A stretch of 64,000 bases of DNA, taken from the NCBI RefSeq assembly GCF_001571365.1, contig NZ_BCTQ01000012.1, positions 1 to 64,000 of the forward strand, written 5' to 3'. Below the pieces are notes generated by a model. The model was given only the letters and a program-made list of their open reading frames with translations, was not told the origin of the DNA and did not search any database. Source of the DNA: Achromobacter denitrificans NBRC 15125. Lineage in GTDB: Bacteria; Pseudomonadota; Gammaproteobacteria; Burkholderiales; Burkholderiaceae_B. Both the position numbers and the translations under genes were made by a program. This document shows, one piece after another, positions 17,560 through 25,433 of the stretch (positions within the stretch are counted from its first letter, which is position 1; every line of letters begins with the position of its first letter).

Positions 17560-18981
17560 TCAATGGATGGGGTTCGCGGCGGGCTCGGAGCCGGTGGCGG
17601 GGACGTAGCCGCCGCCCAGCGCGTTCGCCAGGCTGGCGTCGAGTTGGTAGGCGCGGATGCGCAGGTCGGTATCCAGGCGGGCCTGGGTGAGCACGCCGGT
17701 CTGCGCGATCAGCACGGAGATGTAGTTGCCCATGCCGGCCTTGTAGCGCTTGACGGCCAGGTCGTAGGCCGCGTCGATCGCTTCGCGGGCCTGGCGTTGC
17801 TCGGCCTTTTCCCGGTCCAGCAGGCGCAGGCCGTCGAGGGCGTCGGCCACCTGGCGCACCGCGTCCAGCACGGTCTGGTTGTAGTCCGAGACCGCGAGGT
17901 CCGCGTCGGCGCGGCGGCCCGCCAGGTTGGCGTTCAGTTCGCCGCCATGGAAGATCGGCAGCGTGATGGCCGGACCGAAGCCCGCCATGCGGGCGTCGGC
18001 GCCCAGCAGGTTGCCGGTGCCCATCGCCTGGAAGCCGGCGAAGGCCACCAGATTCACGTTGGGGTAGAACTCGGCCTTGGCGCTGTCGATGGCATGGCGG
18101 GCGGCTTCGGCGCGCCATTTGGCGGCGGCCACGTCGGGGCGGTGGCCCAGCAGGTCCAGCGGCACGCTGGCGGGCAGGCCGCCGGCGGGCGCGGTCAGGG
18201 CCACCGGCGCCAGCGACTGGCCGCGCTGCGGCCCGGCGCCGGCCAGCGCCGCGACCTGGTTGCGCAATTGCGCGATCGTGGTTTCGGCCTGGGTCAGTTC
18301 CACCTTGCCGGCGGCCAGCGACGATTCCGCCTGCTTGACCTCCACCTGCGTATCCAGCCCGGCCTGATAGCGGCCCTGGGTCAGCGACAGCACTTCGGCG
18401 CGCTGGTCCAGCACGCGCTTGAGCACCTCGCGCTGGGCGAAGGCATTCTGCAGGTTCAGATAGGCGCGCACCGTGGCGCTGGCCAGCAGGTTGCGCGCCG
18501 CCTGCGCGTCGGCCGCCGCGGCCTGCTGCTCCGATACCGCCGACTTCAGGCGCGAACGGTTCTTGCCCCAGAAATCCAGCTCGTAGCTGAAGTCCAGGGC
18601 CAGCCGGTTGTCGCTGACGACGGAACCGCCCAGCGGGGCGGGGTAGATGTAGTCCTTGGAGAGGTGCTCGCGGGTCAATGAATAGTTGGCGTCCACGCGC
18701 GGCAGCAGCGGGGCCCGGGCGGAACTGACCGCGGCGTTGGCCCTGGCCAGGCGGGCCTGGGCCGCGCTCATCGACGGATTGTTCGCCAGCGCTTCATCCA
18801 GCAGCGTGTCGAGCTGCGGATCGCCATAGCGTTGCCACCATTGCGTGGTGGGCCAGGCGGCGTCCTGGCCGGTCAGCCCCAGCTTGGCCGCGTCCAGCGC
18901 CGCCACGGGGTCGGGCCCGGGTTCCATCAGGGCGCAACCGCTCAGGGCCAGCACCAATACGGTAGAAAGAAGGCGTTTCAT
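17560..18981 (-). CDS. NodT/OprM-family outer-membrane efflux lipoprotein
   Basis: A 473-residue outer-membrane channel of the TolC/OprM family. The first residues form a lipoprotein signal with lipobox LSGC and acylated Cys16. Two OEP repeats follow; typical segments are NPSMSAAQARLARANA, LDFSYELDFWGKNRSRL, GHRPDVAAAKWRAEAARHAIDSAKAEFYPNVNL and NLAGRRADADLAV. It is the first gene of the channel-adaptor-pump operon, with ribosome-binding site CAGGA before the ATG. The promoter region carries an operator-like palindrome shared with the MarR gene upstream. Confidence 0.94.
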   Translation of the reverse strand: MKRLLSTVLVLALSGCALMEPGPDPVAALDAAKLGLTGQDAAWPTTQWWQRYGDPQLDTLLDEALANNPSMSAAQARLARANAAVSSARAPLLPRVDANYSLTREHLSKDYIYPAPLGGSVVSDNRLALDFSYELDFWGKNRSRLKSAVSEQQAAAADAQAARNLLASATVRAYLNLQNAFAQREVLKRVLDQRAEVLSLTQGRYQAGLDTQVEVKQAESSLAAGKVELTQAETTIAQLRNQVAALAGAGPQRGQSLAPVALTAPAGGLPASVPLDLLGHRPDVAAAKWRAEAARHAIDSAKAEFYPNVNLVAFAGFQAMGTGNLLGADARMAGFGPAITLPIFHGGELNANLAGRRADADLAVSDYNQTVLDAVRQVADALDGLRLLDREKAEQRQAREAIDAAYDLAVKRYKAGMGNYISVLIAQTGVLTQARLDTDLRIRAYQLDASLANALGGGYVPATGSEPAANPIH

Positions 18982-19018
18982 CCTGACTGTTTGCTGAAAG
19001 TAATTGATTAATCTGTAT

Positions 19019-19035
19019 TTGCCTAGGCAATTATT
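19019..19035 (-). promoter_or_regulatory. Operator-like palindrome at the efflux operon promoter
   Basis: TTGCCTAGGCAA (19019-19030) is a perfect 12-bp palindrome embedded in GCCTAGGCAATTATT. The same GCCTAGNCANTTATT occurs at 19588-19602 before the MarR gene. A -35-like TTGGCA lies just upstream on the minus strand, so binding would block transcription of the efflux operon. Inferred site for the adjacent MarR-family repressor. Confidence 0.65.
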
Positions 19036-19040
19036 ATGCC

Positions 19041-19064
19041 AAATAAAACCCCATTCAATGGGGG
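19041..19064 (-). terminator. Intrinsic terminator of emrR
   Basis: Read on the minus strand, CCCCATTGAATGGGG followed by TTTTATTT forms a compact hairpin and U tract about 25 bases after the MarR gene stop. It separates emrR from the efflux operon, whose own promoter begins immediately after it. Confidence 0.7.
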
Positions 19065-19086
19065 CGGGGCGGTGGCGTAGCGAGCG

Positions 19087-19572
19087 TCAGGCGGAGCCGT
19101 TGGCGAGCATGCGGCGCAGCAAGTGCATGAGTTGGGAGACTTCGTCGGTCGAGAACCCGCGCAGATGGTGATTGAGCGAGCGGGCGATGTTCGCCGGGAT
19201 TTCGCGGGCCTTGGCCTCGCCCAGTTCGGTGAGCTCGATCTTGACCACGCGGCGGTCTTCCTGGCTGCGGCTGCGGCGCAGCAGGCCCTTGGCCTCCAGC
19301 CGGTCCAGCGCGCGGGTCATGGCGCCCGTGTCCATGCCGTTGAGCCGCGCCAGTTCGGCCGGCGTATCGGCGCGGCCCAGGAAGACCATGGCGATGGGGC
19401 GCCATTGCATTGCGGTGAGGTCCAGCGGCGCCATTTCCTGGTCCAGCATCCGGTTCAGGGAGTTGTAGACCTGCTTGATCAGGAAACCGGCGTTGTCCTC
19501 CATCATGCAGCGGGCATCGTTGCGGTAATGGACGGGCGTATCGGGCGTAGAGGGGGGAGGCGCGGCATTCAT
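19087..19572 (-). CDS. emrR: MarR-family repressor of the efflux operon (EmrR-like)
   Basis: A 161-residue winged-helix regulator. The fold is visible: MQWRPIAMVFLGRADTPAELARLNGMDTGAMTRALDRLEAKGLLRRSRSQEDRRVVKIELTE-type segments give the recognition helix and the conserved DRR wing. It lies upstream of and co-directional with the tripartite efflux operon, each with its own promoter, and both promoters share the GCCTAGNCANTTATT element. EmrR-type proteins release DNA on binding phenolic drugs or uncouplers. With the promoter just upstream, transcription would begin at or next to this ATG, so the mRNA may be leaderless; an internal start (MMEDN, residue 23) also lacks a ribosome-binding site. 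Confidence 0.85.
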   Translation of the reverse strand: MNAAPPPSTPDTPVHYRNDARCMMEDNAGFLIKQVYNSLNRMLDQEMAPLDLTAMQWRPIAMVFLGRADTPAELARLNGMDTGAMTRALDRLEAKGLLRRSRSQEDRRVVKIELTELGEAKAREIPANIARSLNHHLRGFSTDEVSQLMHLLRRMLANGSA

Positions 19573-19579
19573 GCGCCGA

Positions 19580-19607
19580 ATTTTACTGCCTAGTCAGTTA
19601 TTGTCAA
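19580..19607 (-). promoter_or_regulatory. emrR promoter with operator in the spacer
   Basis: On the minus strand, -35 TTGACA (19602-19607), a 16-bp spacer, and -10 TAAAAT (19580-19585) form a strong sigma-70 promoter. The spacer contains the GCCTAGTCAGTTATT element (19588-19602) also found at the efflux promoter, so the MarR protein probably represses itself. The -35 overlaps the TGA stop of the preceding transporter gene. Confidence 0.75.
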
Positions 19608-20488
19608 GGCTGTATCTTCGTCGCCGGTTCGGCCGGCGGCTGCTTGCGCAGGCCCGACCAGACGATGGCCGCCACGATCAGGGCGGCGCCCGCCATCATG
19701 CGCGGCGTGGGCTCCTGGCTGAACAGGGCCCAGGCGAAGGCGATGGCGTAGACCGGCTCCAGCGCGATGACCAGCCCGGCGCTGCGGGCGTTGAGGCGGG
19801 TCAGGCTGGAGACGAACAGGTAATGGGACAGGCCCGTGCAGAAAATGCCCAGCAGCGCCAGCCAGAAGAGGTCCAGCGCCGGCAGGGCGGGCAGCTGGCC
19901 GGCGGCGAAGGGCAGCAGCAGGAGGGCGACGATCAGGTTCTGCCAGCACGCCACCTGCATCGGGTCCATGCCCGAGGCCGAACGCCGGTTGCTCAGCGCC
20001 AGCAGCGCGAAGGTCAGGCCCGACAGCAGGCCCCAGGCCAGGCCGATGGTGCCCTGGTCGGCCAGGTCGAAAGAGGGAGTGACGAGCACCAGGCCGGCCG
20101 TCACCAGCCCCAGCAGCAGCCATTCCGCCAGGCGGATGCGCTCGCGGAAGATCAGGCCCTCGAACAGGGTGATGAACGCGGGGAAGCTGGCGAAGCCCAG
20201 GGTCGCGATGGCGATGCCGCCGACCTTGACCGAAATGAAGAACGTAACCCAGTGCCCCGCCAGCAGGGCGCCCGCGATGACCAGCACGAAGAGCTGGGCG
20301 GGCGTCAGGGCGCCCAGCAGGGGCTTGCGGCGCATGCGGGCGAACAGCCCCAGCGAGATTACCGCGAAGACGGCGCGTCCCAGGGTGATCACGGCGGCGC
20401 TGGCCTGGATCAGTTCGCCGAATACGCCGGTCAGTCCGAAAAGTACGGCGGCGATGTGGATGTAGGTCAGGGCGCGATGTCGGGTCAT
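19604..20488 (-). CDS. EamA/DMT-family transporter
   Basis: A 294-residue inner-membrane protein with about ten predicted helices in two EamA repeats of five, the usual layout of drug/metabolite transporters. GHWVTFFISVKVGGIAIATLGFASFPAFITLFEGLIFRE is typical of the first repeat; GLSHYLFVSSLTRLNARSAGLVIALEPVYAI of the second. Substrate unknown; the family exports amino acids and metabolites. An upstream ATG at 20536 would bring the start within 11 bp of the divergent gene; I chose the ATG at 20488 (MTRHRAL). The stop overlaps the emrR -35 box. Confidence 0.88.
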   Translation of the reverse strand: MTRHRALTYIHIAAVLFGLTGVFGELIQASAAVITLGRAVFAVISLGLFARMRRKPLLGALTPAQLFVLVIAGALLAGHWVTFFISVKVGGIAIATLGFASFPAFITLFEGLIFRERIRLAEWLLLGLVTAGLVLVTPSFDLADQGTIGLAWGLLSGLTFALLALSNRRSASGMDPMQVACWQNLIVALLLLPFAAGQLPALPALDLFWLALLGIFCTGLSHYLFVSSLTRLNARSAGLVIALEPVYAIAFAWALFSQEPTPRMMAGAALIVAAIVWSGLRKQPPAEPATKIQP

Positions 20489-20547
20489 GCGAGAAAGGCG
20501 TAGGGCGAAGCGTGCATTTATTTTTGCACTGAACATAAAATCATCGC

Positions 20548-21525
20548 ATGAATCGCTACGCCGGGTTTTTGCCGCAATTCCGTCCGTCCAGCCGCGCGGC
20601 CGGTTTCCTCATGGCGACCTTGGGCGCGATCCTGTTTTCGGCCAAGGCCATCGTGGTCAAGTTCACGTACCGCTATGGCATCGACGCGGTCACGCTCATC
20701 GCCTTTCGCATGCTGTTCGCCATGCCGTTCTTCGCGGCCGTGGCCTGGCACCAGTCCCGCCGCGCCGCGCGCGGCGAAATCGTCACACTGACGCTCAAGG
20801 AGCGCCTGCAGGTCTGCGTGCTGGGGCTGCTGGGCTACTACCTGTCGAGCTTCCTGGACTTCCTGGGGCTGCGCTACGTCACCGCCAGCCTGGAACGGCT
20901 CATTCTCTTCCTGTCGCCCTCGCTCGTGGTGCTGCTGTCGGCCTTCTGGTTCAAGCGCCCGGTCGAGCGCCGCCAATGGATGGCCATGGTGCTGTCCTAC
21001 GCCGGCGTGGTGCTGGTGTTCGCCCACGACCTGTCCTTCGGCGGAGGCGAGGTGCTGTTAGGGTCTTTATTCGTTTTCGGGTCCGCCGCAAGCTATTCTG
21101 TGTACCTGATCTGTTCAGGGGAGCTGATCAAGCGGATCGGCGCGACGCGCCTGGTGGCGTATGCCATGCTGGTGTCCTGCGTGGCCTGCATCATTCAGTT
21201 TTTCGTCGTGCATCCGCCGTCCATGCTCATCCAGCCCGCGGGGGTCTACGGATATTCCGTGATCCACGCCACGCTGAACACGGTGGTGCCGGTATTCATG
21301 CTGATGTGGGCGGTGGCGCTGATCGGCGCGCCCACCGCCTCGCTGCTGGGCATGATAGGGCCGGTGTCGGTGCTGTTTCTTGCTTCATGGTTCCTGCACG
21401 AGCCCATCACGGTGTGGCAGATGGCGGGGACCGCTTTGGTGCTGGCCGGCGTGTTCGCGCTGATGGGGGGCGGGGCCGCGAGGCCGGCGCCCGCCAGGCA
21501 GGGCGAGACGCGGCCGCCTCGTTGA
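20548..21525 (+). CDS. EamA/DMT-family transporter
   Basis: A 325-residue inner-membrane protein with ten predicted helices and a hydrophilic loop after helix 2 (QSRRAARGEIVTLTLKERL). It is divergent from, and only distantly like, the neighbouring DMT gene: GYYLSSFLDFLGLRYVTASLERLILFLSPSLVVLLS is the first-repeat hallmark and LIGAPTASLLGMIGPVSVLFLASWFLHEPIT the second. The C-terminal tail is basic and Pro-rich. It may be read with the quinone oxidoreductase gene 53 bp downstream. Substrate unknown. Confidence 0.88.
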   Translation: MNRYAGFLPQFRPSSRAAGFLMATLGAILFSAKAIVVKFTYRYGIDAVTLIAFRMLFAMPFFAAVAWHQSRRAARGEIVTLTLKERLQVCVLGLLGYYLSSFLDFLGLRYVTASLERLILFLSPSLVVLLSAFWFKRPVERRQWMAMVLSYAGVVLVFAHDLSFGGGEVLLGSLFVFGSAASYSVYLICSGELIKRIGATRLVAYAMLVSCVACIIQFFVVHPPSMLIQPAGVYGYSVIHATLNTVVPVFMLMWAVALIGAPTASLLGMIGPVSVLFLASWFLHEPITVWQMAGTALVLAGVFALMGGGAARPAPARQGETRPPR

Positions 21526-21578
21526 ATCCGCTAGTCCCGTTCAGTTCGCATTATTTCCATAGAAAAAAGGAGGCCAGC

Positions 21579-22568
21579 ATGGCCAGCAATCTCGTCAAGG
21601 CAATTCGTATCGAGCAGCACGGTGGTCCCGAAGTCCTGAAGCTGGTCGAGGTGGAAGTGCCTCCGCCCGCCGCCAATGAAGTCACGATCCAGCAGCACGC
21701 CGCCGGCCTGAATTTCATCGATATCTATTTCCGCACGGGCTTGTATCCCCATCCGCTGCCGCATGGCCTGGGTTTCGAGGGCGCGGGCGTCGTGACCGCC
21801 GTGGGCGCCGACGTCAAGCACCTGAAGAAGGGCGACCGCGTCGCCTACGGCCAGAGCCCGATCGGCGCCTATGCCCAGGCGCGCAACGTGCCGGCCGCAC
21901 AGGTCGTCAAGGTGCCCAAGGGCATCGGCTTCGACGAGGCCGCCGCGCTGATGCTCAAGGGCCTGACGGTGCAATACCTGTTCCGCCAGACCTATCGCCT
22001 GCAGGGCGGTGAGACCATTCTGTTCCACGCCGCCGCCGGCGGGGTGGGCCTGATCGCCTGCCAATGGGCCAAGGCGCTGGGCGTGAAGCTGATCGGCACG
22101 GTCTCCAGCCCCGAGAAGGCCGAGCTGGCCCGCGCCAACGGCGCCTGGGAAACCATCGACTACTCCCGTGAGAACGTGGCCGAGCGCGTGCTCGAACTGA
22201 CCGGCGGCAAGAAGGTGCCGGTGGTGTACGACGGCGTGGGCAAGGACACCTGGGAAACCTCGCTGGACTGCATCGAGCCGCGCGGCCTGATGGTGAGCTT
22301 CGGCAATGCCTCGGGCCCGGTGGCCGGCGTCAACCTGGCGACGCTGAACCAGAAGGGCAGCCTGTACGTGACGCGCCCGTCGTTGGGCGTGCACGTGAAC
22401 ACGCTGGAAAAGCTGCAGGCCGCGTCCGAAGAACTGTTCGACCTGGTCCTGAAGAAGAAGATCAAGGTCCGCATCGACCAGCGCTATCCCCTGGCGCAGG
22501 CCGGCGAGGCGCAGACCGCGCTGGCTTCGCGCAAGACCACCGGCGCCACGGTGCTGATGCTGGACTGA
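21579..22568 (+). CDS. Quinone oxidoreductase (QorA-type, zeta-crystallin family)
   Basis: A 329-residue zinc-free member of the medium-chain dehydrogenase/reductase family, which uses NADPH to reduce quinones by one or two electrons. The catalytic-domain motif AAGLNFIDIYFRTGLYP and cofactor-domain HAAAGGVGLIACQWAKALG are diagnostic, and the zinc-ligand residues of alcohol dehydrogenases are absent. E. coli QorA has 327 residues. A strong ribosome-binding site (AAAGGAGG) precedes the ATG at 21579; the open frame upstream is not coding. Followed by an intrinsic terminator. Confidence 0.92.
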   Translation: MASNLVKAIRIEQHGGPEVLKLVEVEVPPPAANEVTIQQHAAGLNFIDIYFRTGLYPHPLPHGLGFEGAGVVTAVGADVKHLKKGDRVAYGQSPIGAYAQARNVPAAQVVKVPKGIGFDEAAALMLKGLTVQYLFRQTYRLQGGETILFHAAAGGVGLIACQWAKALGVKLIGTVSSPEKAELARANGAWETIDYSRENVAERVLELTGGKKVPVVYDGVGKDTWETSLDCIEPRGLMVSFGNASGPVAGVNLATLNQKGSLYVTRPSLGVHVNTLEKLQAASEELFDLVLKKKIKVRIDQRYPLAQAGEAQTALASRKTTGATVLMLD

Positions 22569-22597
22569 GCGGCGCGAGGCGCGGCGCGCCCCGGAAA

Positions 22598-22653
22598 CGG
22601 GCTGCGCACGGCCCGGCACGAACGCGCAGCCCGCGTCGCGCCGGGTTTTTTTT
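22598..22653 (+). terminator. Terminator after the quinone oxidoreductase gene
   Basis: CGGGCTGCGC (22598-22607) pairs with GCGCAGCCCG (22624-22633), and an alternative stem CCCGGC/GCCGGG ends directly before a run of eight T residues at 22646-22653. Intrinsic termination is likely. Confidence 0.8.
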
Positions 22654-22697
22654 GCCTGGCGCGGCCGTGAGGAGCCTTTTCGCCGCCGGCCTGCCTT

Positions 22698-22837
22698 GGG
22701 CCGCCCCAAGGCGGGCCAGCCCCGCGGGGGGCAGCAAGCATGCGCAGCGTGGGGGCCGGCCCGCCGCCGGGCCGCCCCAAGGCGGGCCAGCCCCCGCGGG
22801 GGGCAGCAAGCATGCGCAGCATGCGCAGCGTGGGGGC
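22698..22837. repeat. Pair of GC-rich intergenic repeats
   Basis: Copy 1 is 22698-22756 and copy 2 is 22769-22837. Both begin GGGCCGCCCCAAGGCGGGCC, contain a CCGCGGGGG palindrome and end with GCAGCAAGCATGCGCAGC then GTGGGGGC. Copy 2 has one extra C and an added ATGCGCAGC unit. The core GGCCGCCCCAAG recurs at 37345 and, reversed, at 33639. No transposase or target duplication is visible. The surrounding 370-bp gap between genes contains nothing else except the terminator and the promoter side of the aldehyde dehydrogenase. Confidence 0.85.
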
Positions 22838-22856
22838 TCACACCCATGCGCAGAAT

Positions 22857-22890
22857 GACAAATCGCCATGCACGGTCCGACAAGCCAGCG
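22857..22890 (+). promoter_or_regulatory. Possible AraC-type direct repeat before the aldehyde dehydrogenase gene
   Basis: GACAAATCGCCA (22857-22868) and GACAAGCCAGCG (22879-22890) are related half-sites 22 bp, about two helical turns, apart and 50-80 bp upstream of the start codon. Such direct repeats are typical of AraC-family activators and a FeaR-like regulator closes this cluster. Weak, position-based inference. Confidence 0.3.
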
Positions 22891-22938
22891 GCGGATGCCG
22901 TTGCTATTCTGGCTCCGACCCTTACGTTGGAGTTCCGA

Positions 22939-24450
22939 ATGCCTGCTGCAAGCGCTTCCCCCGCCGGCCATGCCGGGGCCGACCGCCCGGAACTGGGCGC
23001 CATCCGCGAATCCATGCTCATCGACGGCAAGCCGGTGCGCGAGGGAGAGGGCGAGCCCATCGCCGTGCACGATCCCGCCACCGGCGAGATCATCGCGCAC
23101 CAGCCCGACGCGGGCCCCGCCCAGATCGACCTGGCCGTGCAGGCCGCCCGGCGGGCCTTCGATTCCGGCCCCTGGCGCGACATGCTGCCCGCCGGGCGTG
23201 AACGCCTCTTGTTGAAGCTGGCGGACCTGGTCGAGCAGCACGGCAATGAACTGGCCCGGCTGGAAACGCTGAACAACGGCAAGCTGCTGGGCGTGGCGCA
23301 GGGCCTGGAAGTGGGCTCCGGCGCGCAATGGCTGCGCTACATGGCGGGTTGGGCCACCAAGATCACCGGCGACACCTTGTCGCTGTCCATTCCGTTTCCG
23401 CCCGGCGTGCGCTACAGCGCCCAGACCCTGCCGCAGGCGGTGGGCGTGGTGGGGGCGATCATTCCCTGGAATTTCCCGCTGCTGATGGCGATCTGGAAGA
23501 TCGCGCCGGCCCTGGCGGCCGGCTGCACCGTGGTGCTCAAGCCTGCCGAGGAAACGCCGCTGACCGCGCTGCGCCTGGCCGAGCTGGTGCTGGAGGCGGG
23601 CTTTCCGCCCGGCGTGGTCAACGTCGTGACGGGCCGCGGCGAGACGGCGGGCGCGGCGCTGGTGGCGCATCCTGGCGTCGACAAGATCGCGTTCACCGGC
23701 TCGACCGAGGTGGGCAAGCTGATCGGCCGCGCGGCCATGGACGACATGAAGCGGGTGTCGCTGGAACTGGGCGGCAAGTCTCCCGTGATCATCCTGGACG
23801 ACTGCGACCTCGATCGCGCCGTGCAGGGGGCGGCGGCCGCGATCTTCTTCAACCAGGGGCAGGTGTGCACGGCGGGCTCGCGCCTGTACGTGCAGAAGAC
23901 GCTGTATCCCAAGGTCGTGCAGGGCCTGGCCGACCTGGCCGCCGGCATGAAGCTGGGCTCGGGCTTCGACCCGGCCACGCAGATCGGTCCGCTGGTCTCC
24001 GCCCGCCACCGGCAGCGCGTCATGGACTACATCGGCATCGGGCAGGCCGAGGGCGGGCGCGTCCTGGCCGGCGGCGGCGCGGGCGAGGGGCCGGGCTATT
24101 TCGTGCAGCCCACGGTATTCGCCGATCTGCGGCCGGACGCGCGGATCGCGCGCGAGGAAATCTTCGGGCCCGTCGTCGTGGCCCAGCCCTTCGACACCCT
24201 GGACGACGCCGTGCGGCTGGCCAACGACAGCGCCTTCGGCCTGGGAGCCAGCCTGTGGAGCAACGATCTGGCCCGGGTCCAGCGCCTGATCCCGCGCATC
24301 GATGCCGGAACGGTCTGGGTGAACACGCACAACATGCTCGATCCCAACATGCCTTTCGGCGGGTTCAAGCAATCCGGCATCGGCCGCGAGCACGGCCGCG
24401 CCGTCCTGGACCTGTATCTGGAGAAGAAGTCCGTTTGCATCGCGTACTAG
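22939..24450 (+). CDS. Phenylacetaldehyde-type aldehyde dehydrogenase
   Basis: A 503-residue NAD-dependent aldehyde dehydrogenase. Catalytic Cys310 sits in FFNQGQVCTAGSR and general-base Glu276 in LELGGKSP; PWNFPLLMAIWK and FTGSTEVGK bind cofactor. Length and the C-terminal DPNMPFGGFKQSGIGREHG resemble FeaB-type phenylacetaldehyde dehydrogenases. It lies directly upstream of an aromatic amine dehydrogenase operon, whose product from phenylethylamine or tyramine is an arylacetaldehyde, so it most likely makes phenylacetate or 4-hydroxyphenylacetate. GGAG before the ATG at 22939 sets the start. Substrate is inferred from context. Confidence 0.85.
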   Translation: MPAASASPAGHAGADRPELGAIRESMLIDGKPVREGEGEPIAVHDPATGEIIAHQPDAGPAQIDLAVQAARRAFDSGPWRDMLPAGRERLLLKLADLVEQHGNELARLETLNNGKLLGVAQGLEVGSGAQWLRYMAGWATKITGDTLSLSIPFPPGVRYSAQTLPQAVGVVGAIIPWNFPLLMAIWKIAPALAAGCTVVLKPAEETPLTALRLAELVLEAGFPPGVVNVVTGRGETAGAALVAHPGVDKIAFTGSTEVGKLIGRAAMDDMKRVSLELGGKSPVIILDDCDLDRAVQGAAAAIFFNQGQVCTAGSRLYVQKTLYPKVVQGLADLAAGMKLGSGFDPATQIGPLVSARHRQRVMDYIGIGQAEGGRVLAGGGAGEGPGYFVQPTVFADLRPDARIAREEIFGPVVVAQPFDTLDDAVRLANDSAFGLGASLWSNDLARVQRLIPRIDAGTVWVNTHNMLDPNMPFGGFKQSGIGREHGRAVLDLYLEKKSVCIAY

Positions 24451-24520
24451 AACCGCGGCGGCGCGGACCCAAGCCGGGAGATACCGGCGGCCGCGTCGTC
24501 CCGACACCAAGGGGAAGAGC

Positions 24521-25402
24521 ATGGCAGGGAAGACGGTTTGCCGGAACCGGAGACGCGCGGCGCTGCTGTTGGCATGCGCCGGCGCGACCCAGGCGGCATG
24601 GGCGGGAGACCCCAGCGCGCGCGACTGGATACCCGCGCCGGTCGGCACCAATCTGATCGCGGGGTATATGGCGGGGCTACGCTCGTCGGGGCTGTACTCC
24701 GAGGGCCGGCGGGTCGACGGCGCCTCGGTGGACGTGAACGCGCTGGTGTACCGCCAGATGCACTACCGCGATTTCTACGGCAAGACGGTGCAGCTCGAAT
24801 TCATCGTGCCGATGTACCGGACCTCGCTGGACCTGCCCGGCGCGCCGGGCGACCACCAGACGGGCATCGGCGACGTGACCCTGGGGTCGGCGATCTGGCT
24901 CTACAACAACGAGCAGACCAAGACCTGGTTCGCCTGGGAGCCGTTCATCGTGGCGCCCGTGGGGCGCTACGACGGGTCGCGTCCGGATGTGTCGCCCGGC
25001 AAGAACCGCTGGTCCACCATCCAGGACTTTTCCTTCGTGAAGGGGATAGGCGAATCCACCTACCTCGAAGCCATCGCCGAAGTGGAGATCTACGGCCGCA
25101 ATACCGATTGGTACGGGCAGACGCTGAAGAAGGATCCGTCGTTCCGCTTCTTCGCCCTGGCCTCGACCAACCTGACGCCCGACACCTACACGGGCGTGCG
25201 CTACCGCTACGAGACCGGCGGCCGGGAAACGTCCTCGGGCGAAACCGTGGCCACGAGCGCGCGCAACCACCAACTGGCGGTCGAACTCACGCACCAGATC
25301 AACGACGCCAACCAGATTCAGATGCAGTACATCCACGACCTGAAGGTCGAGAACGGGCCGCGCATGCGTGGCGTGCAGCTGCGCTACGTCTACGCGTTCT
25401 AG
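24521..25402 (+). CDS. Outer-membrane protein of the Phenol_MetA_deg type
   Basis: A 293-residue exported protein. A Sec signal (basic start, LLLACAGATQAAWA, cleavage near residue 28) is followed by alternating beta-strand segments with aromatic girdles and a C-terminal YVYAF, ending in Phe as outer-membrane barrels do. It resembles the 'MetA-pathway of phenol degradation' family, thought to pass or bind aromatic compounds. It lies 31 bp upstream of aauB and in the same direction, so it may admit aromatic amines to the periplasm. The AGGGGAAGAGC before the ATG is a fair ribosome-binding site. Role is inferred. Confidence 0.75.
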   Translation: MAGKTVCRNRRRAALLLACAGATQAAWAGDPSARDWIPAPVGTNLIAGYMAGLRSSGLYSEGRRVDGASVDVNALVYRQMHYRDFYGKTVQLEFIVPMYRTSLDLPGAPGDHQTGIGDVTLGSAIWLYNNEQTKTWFAWEPFIVAPVGRYDGSRPDVSPGKNRWSTIQDFSFVKGIGESTYLEAIAEVEIYGRNTDWYGQTLKKDPSFRFFALASTNLTPDTYTGVRYRYETGGRETSSGETVATSARNHQLAVELTHQINDANQIQMQYIHDLKVENGPRMRGVQLRYVYAF

Positions 25403-25433
25403 GAATTCGGATCATGAGACCAGGAGAATATCG

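Noticed and set aside
22698-22837. Remnant of an insertion sequence
   Set aside because: No transposase fragment, terminal inverted repeats or target duplication; better seen as dispersed intergenic repeats.
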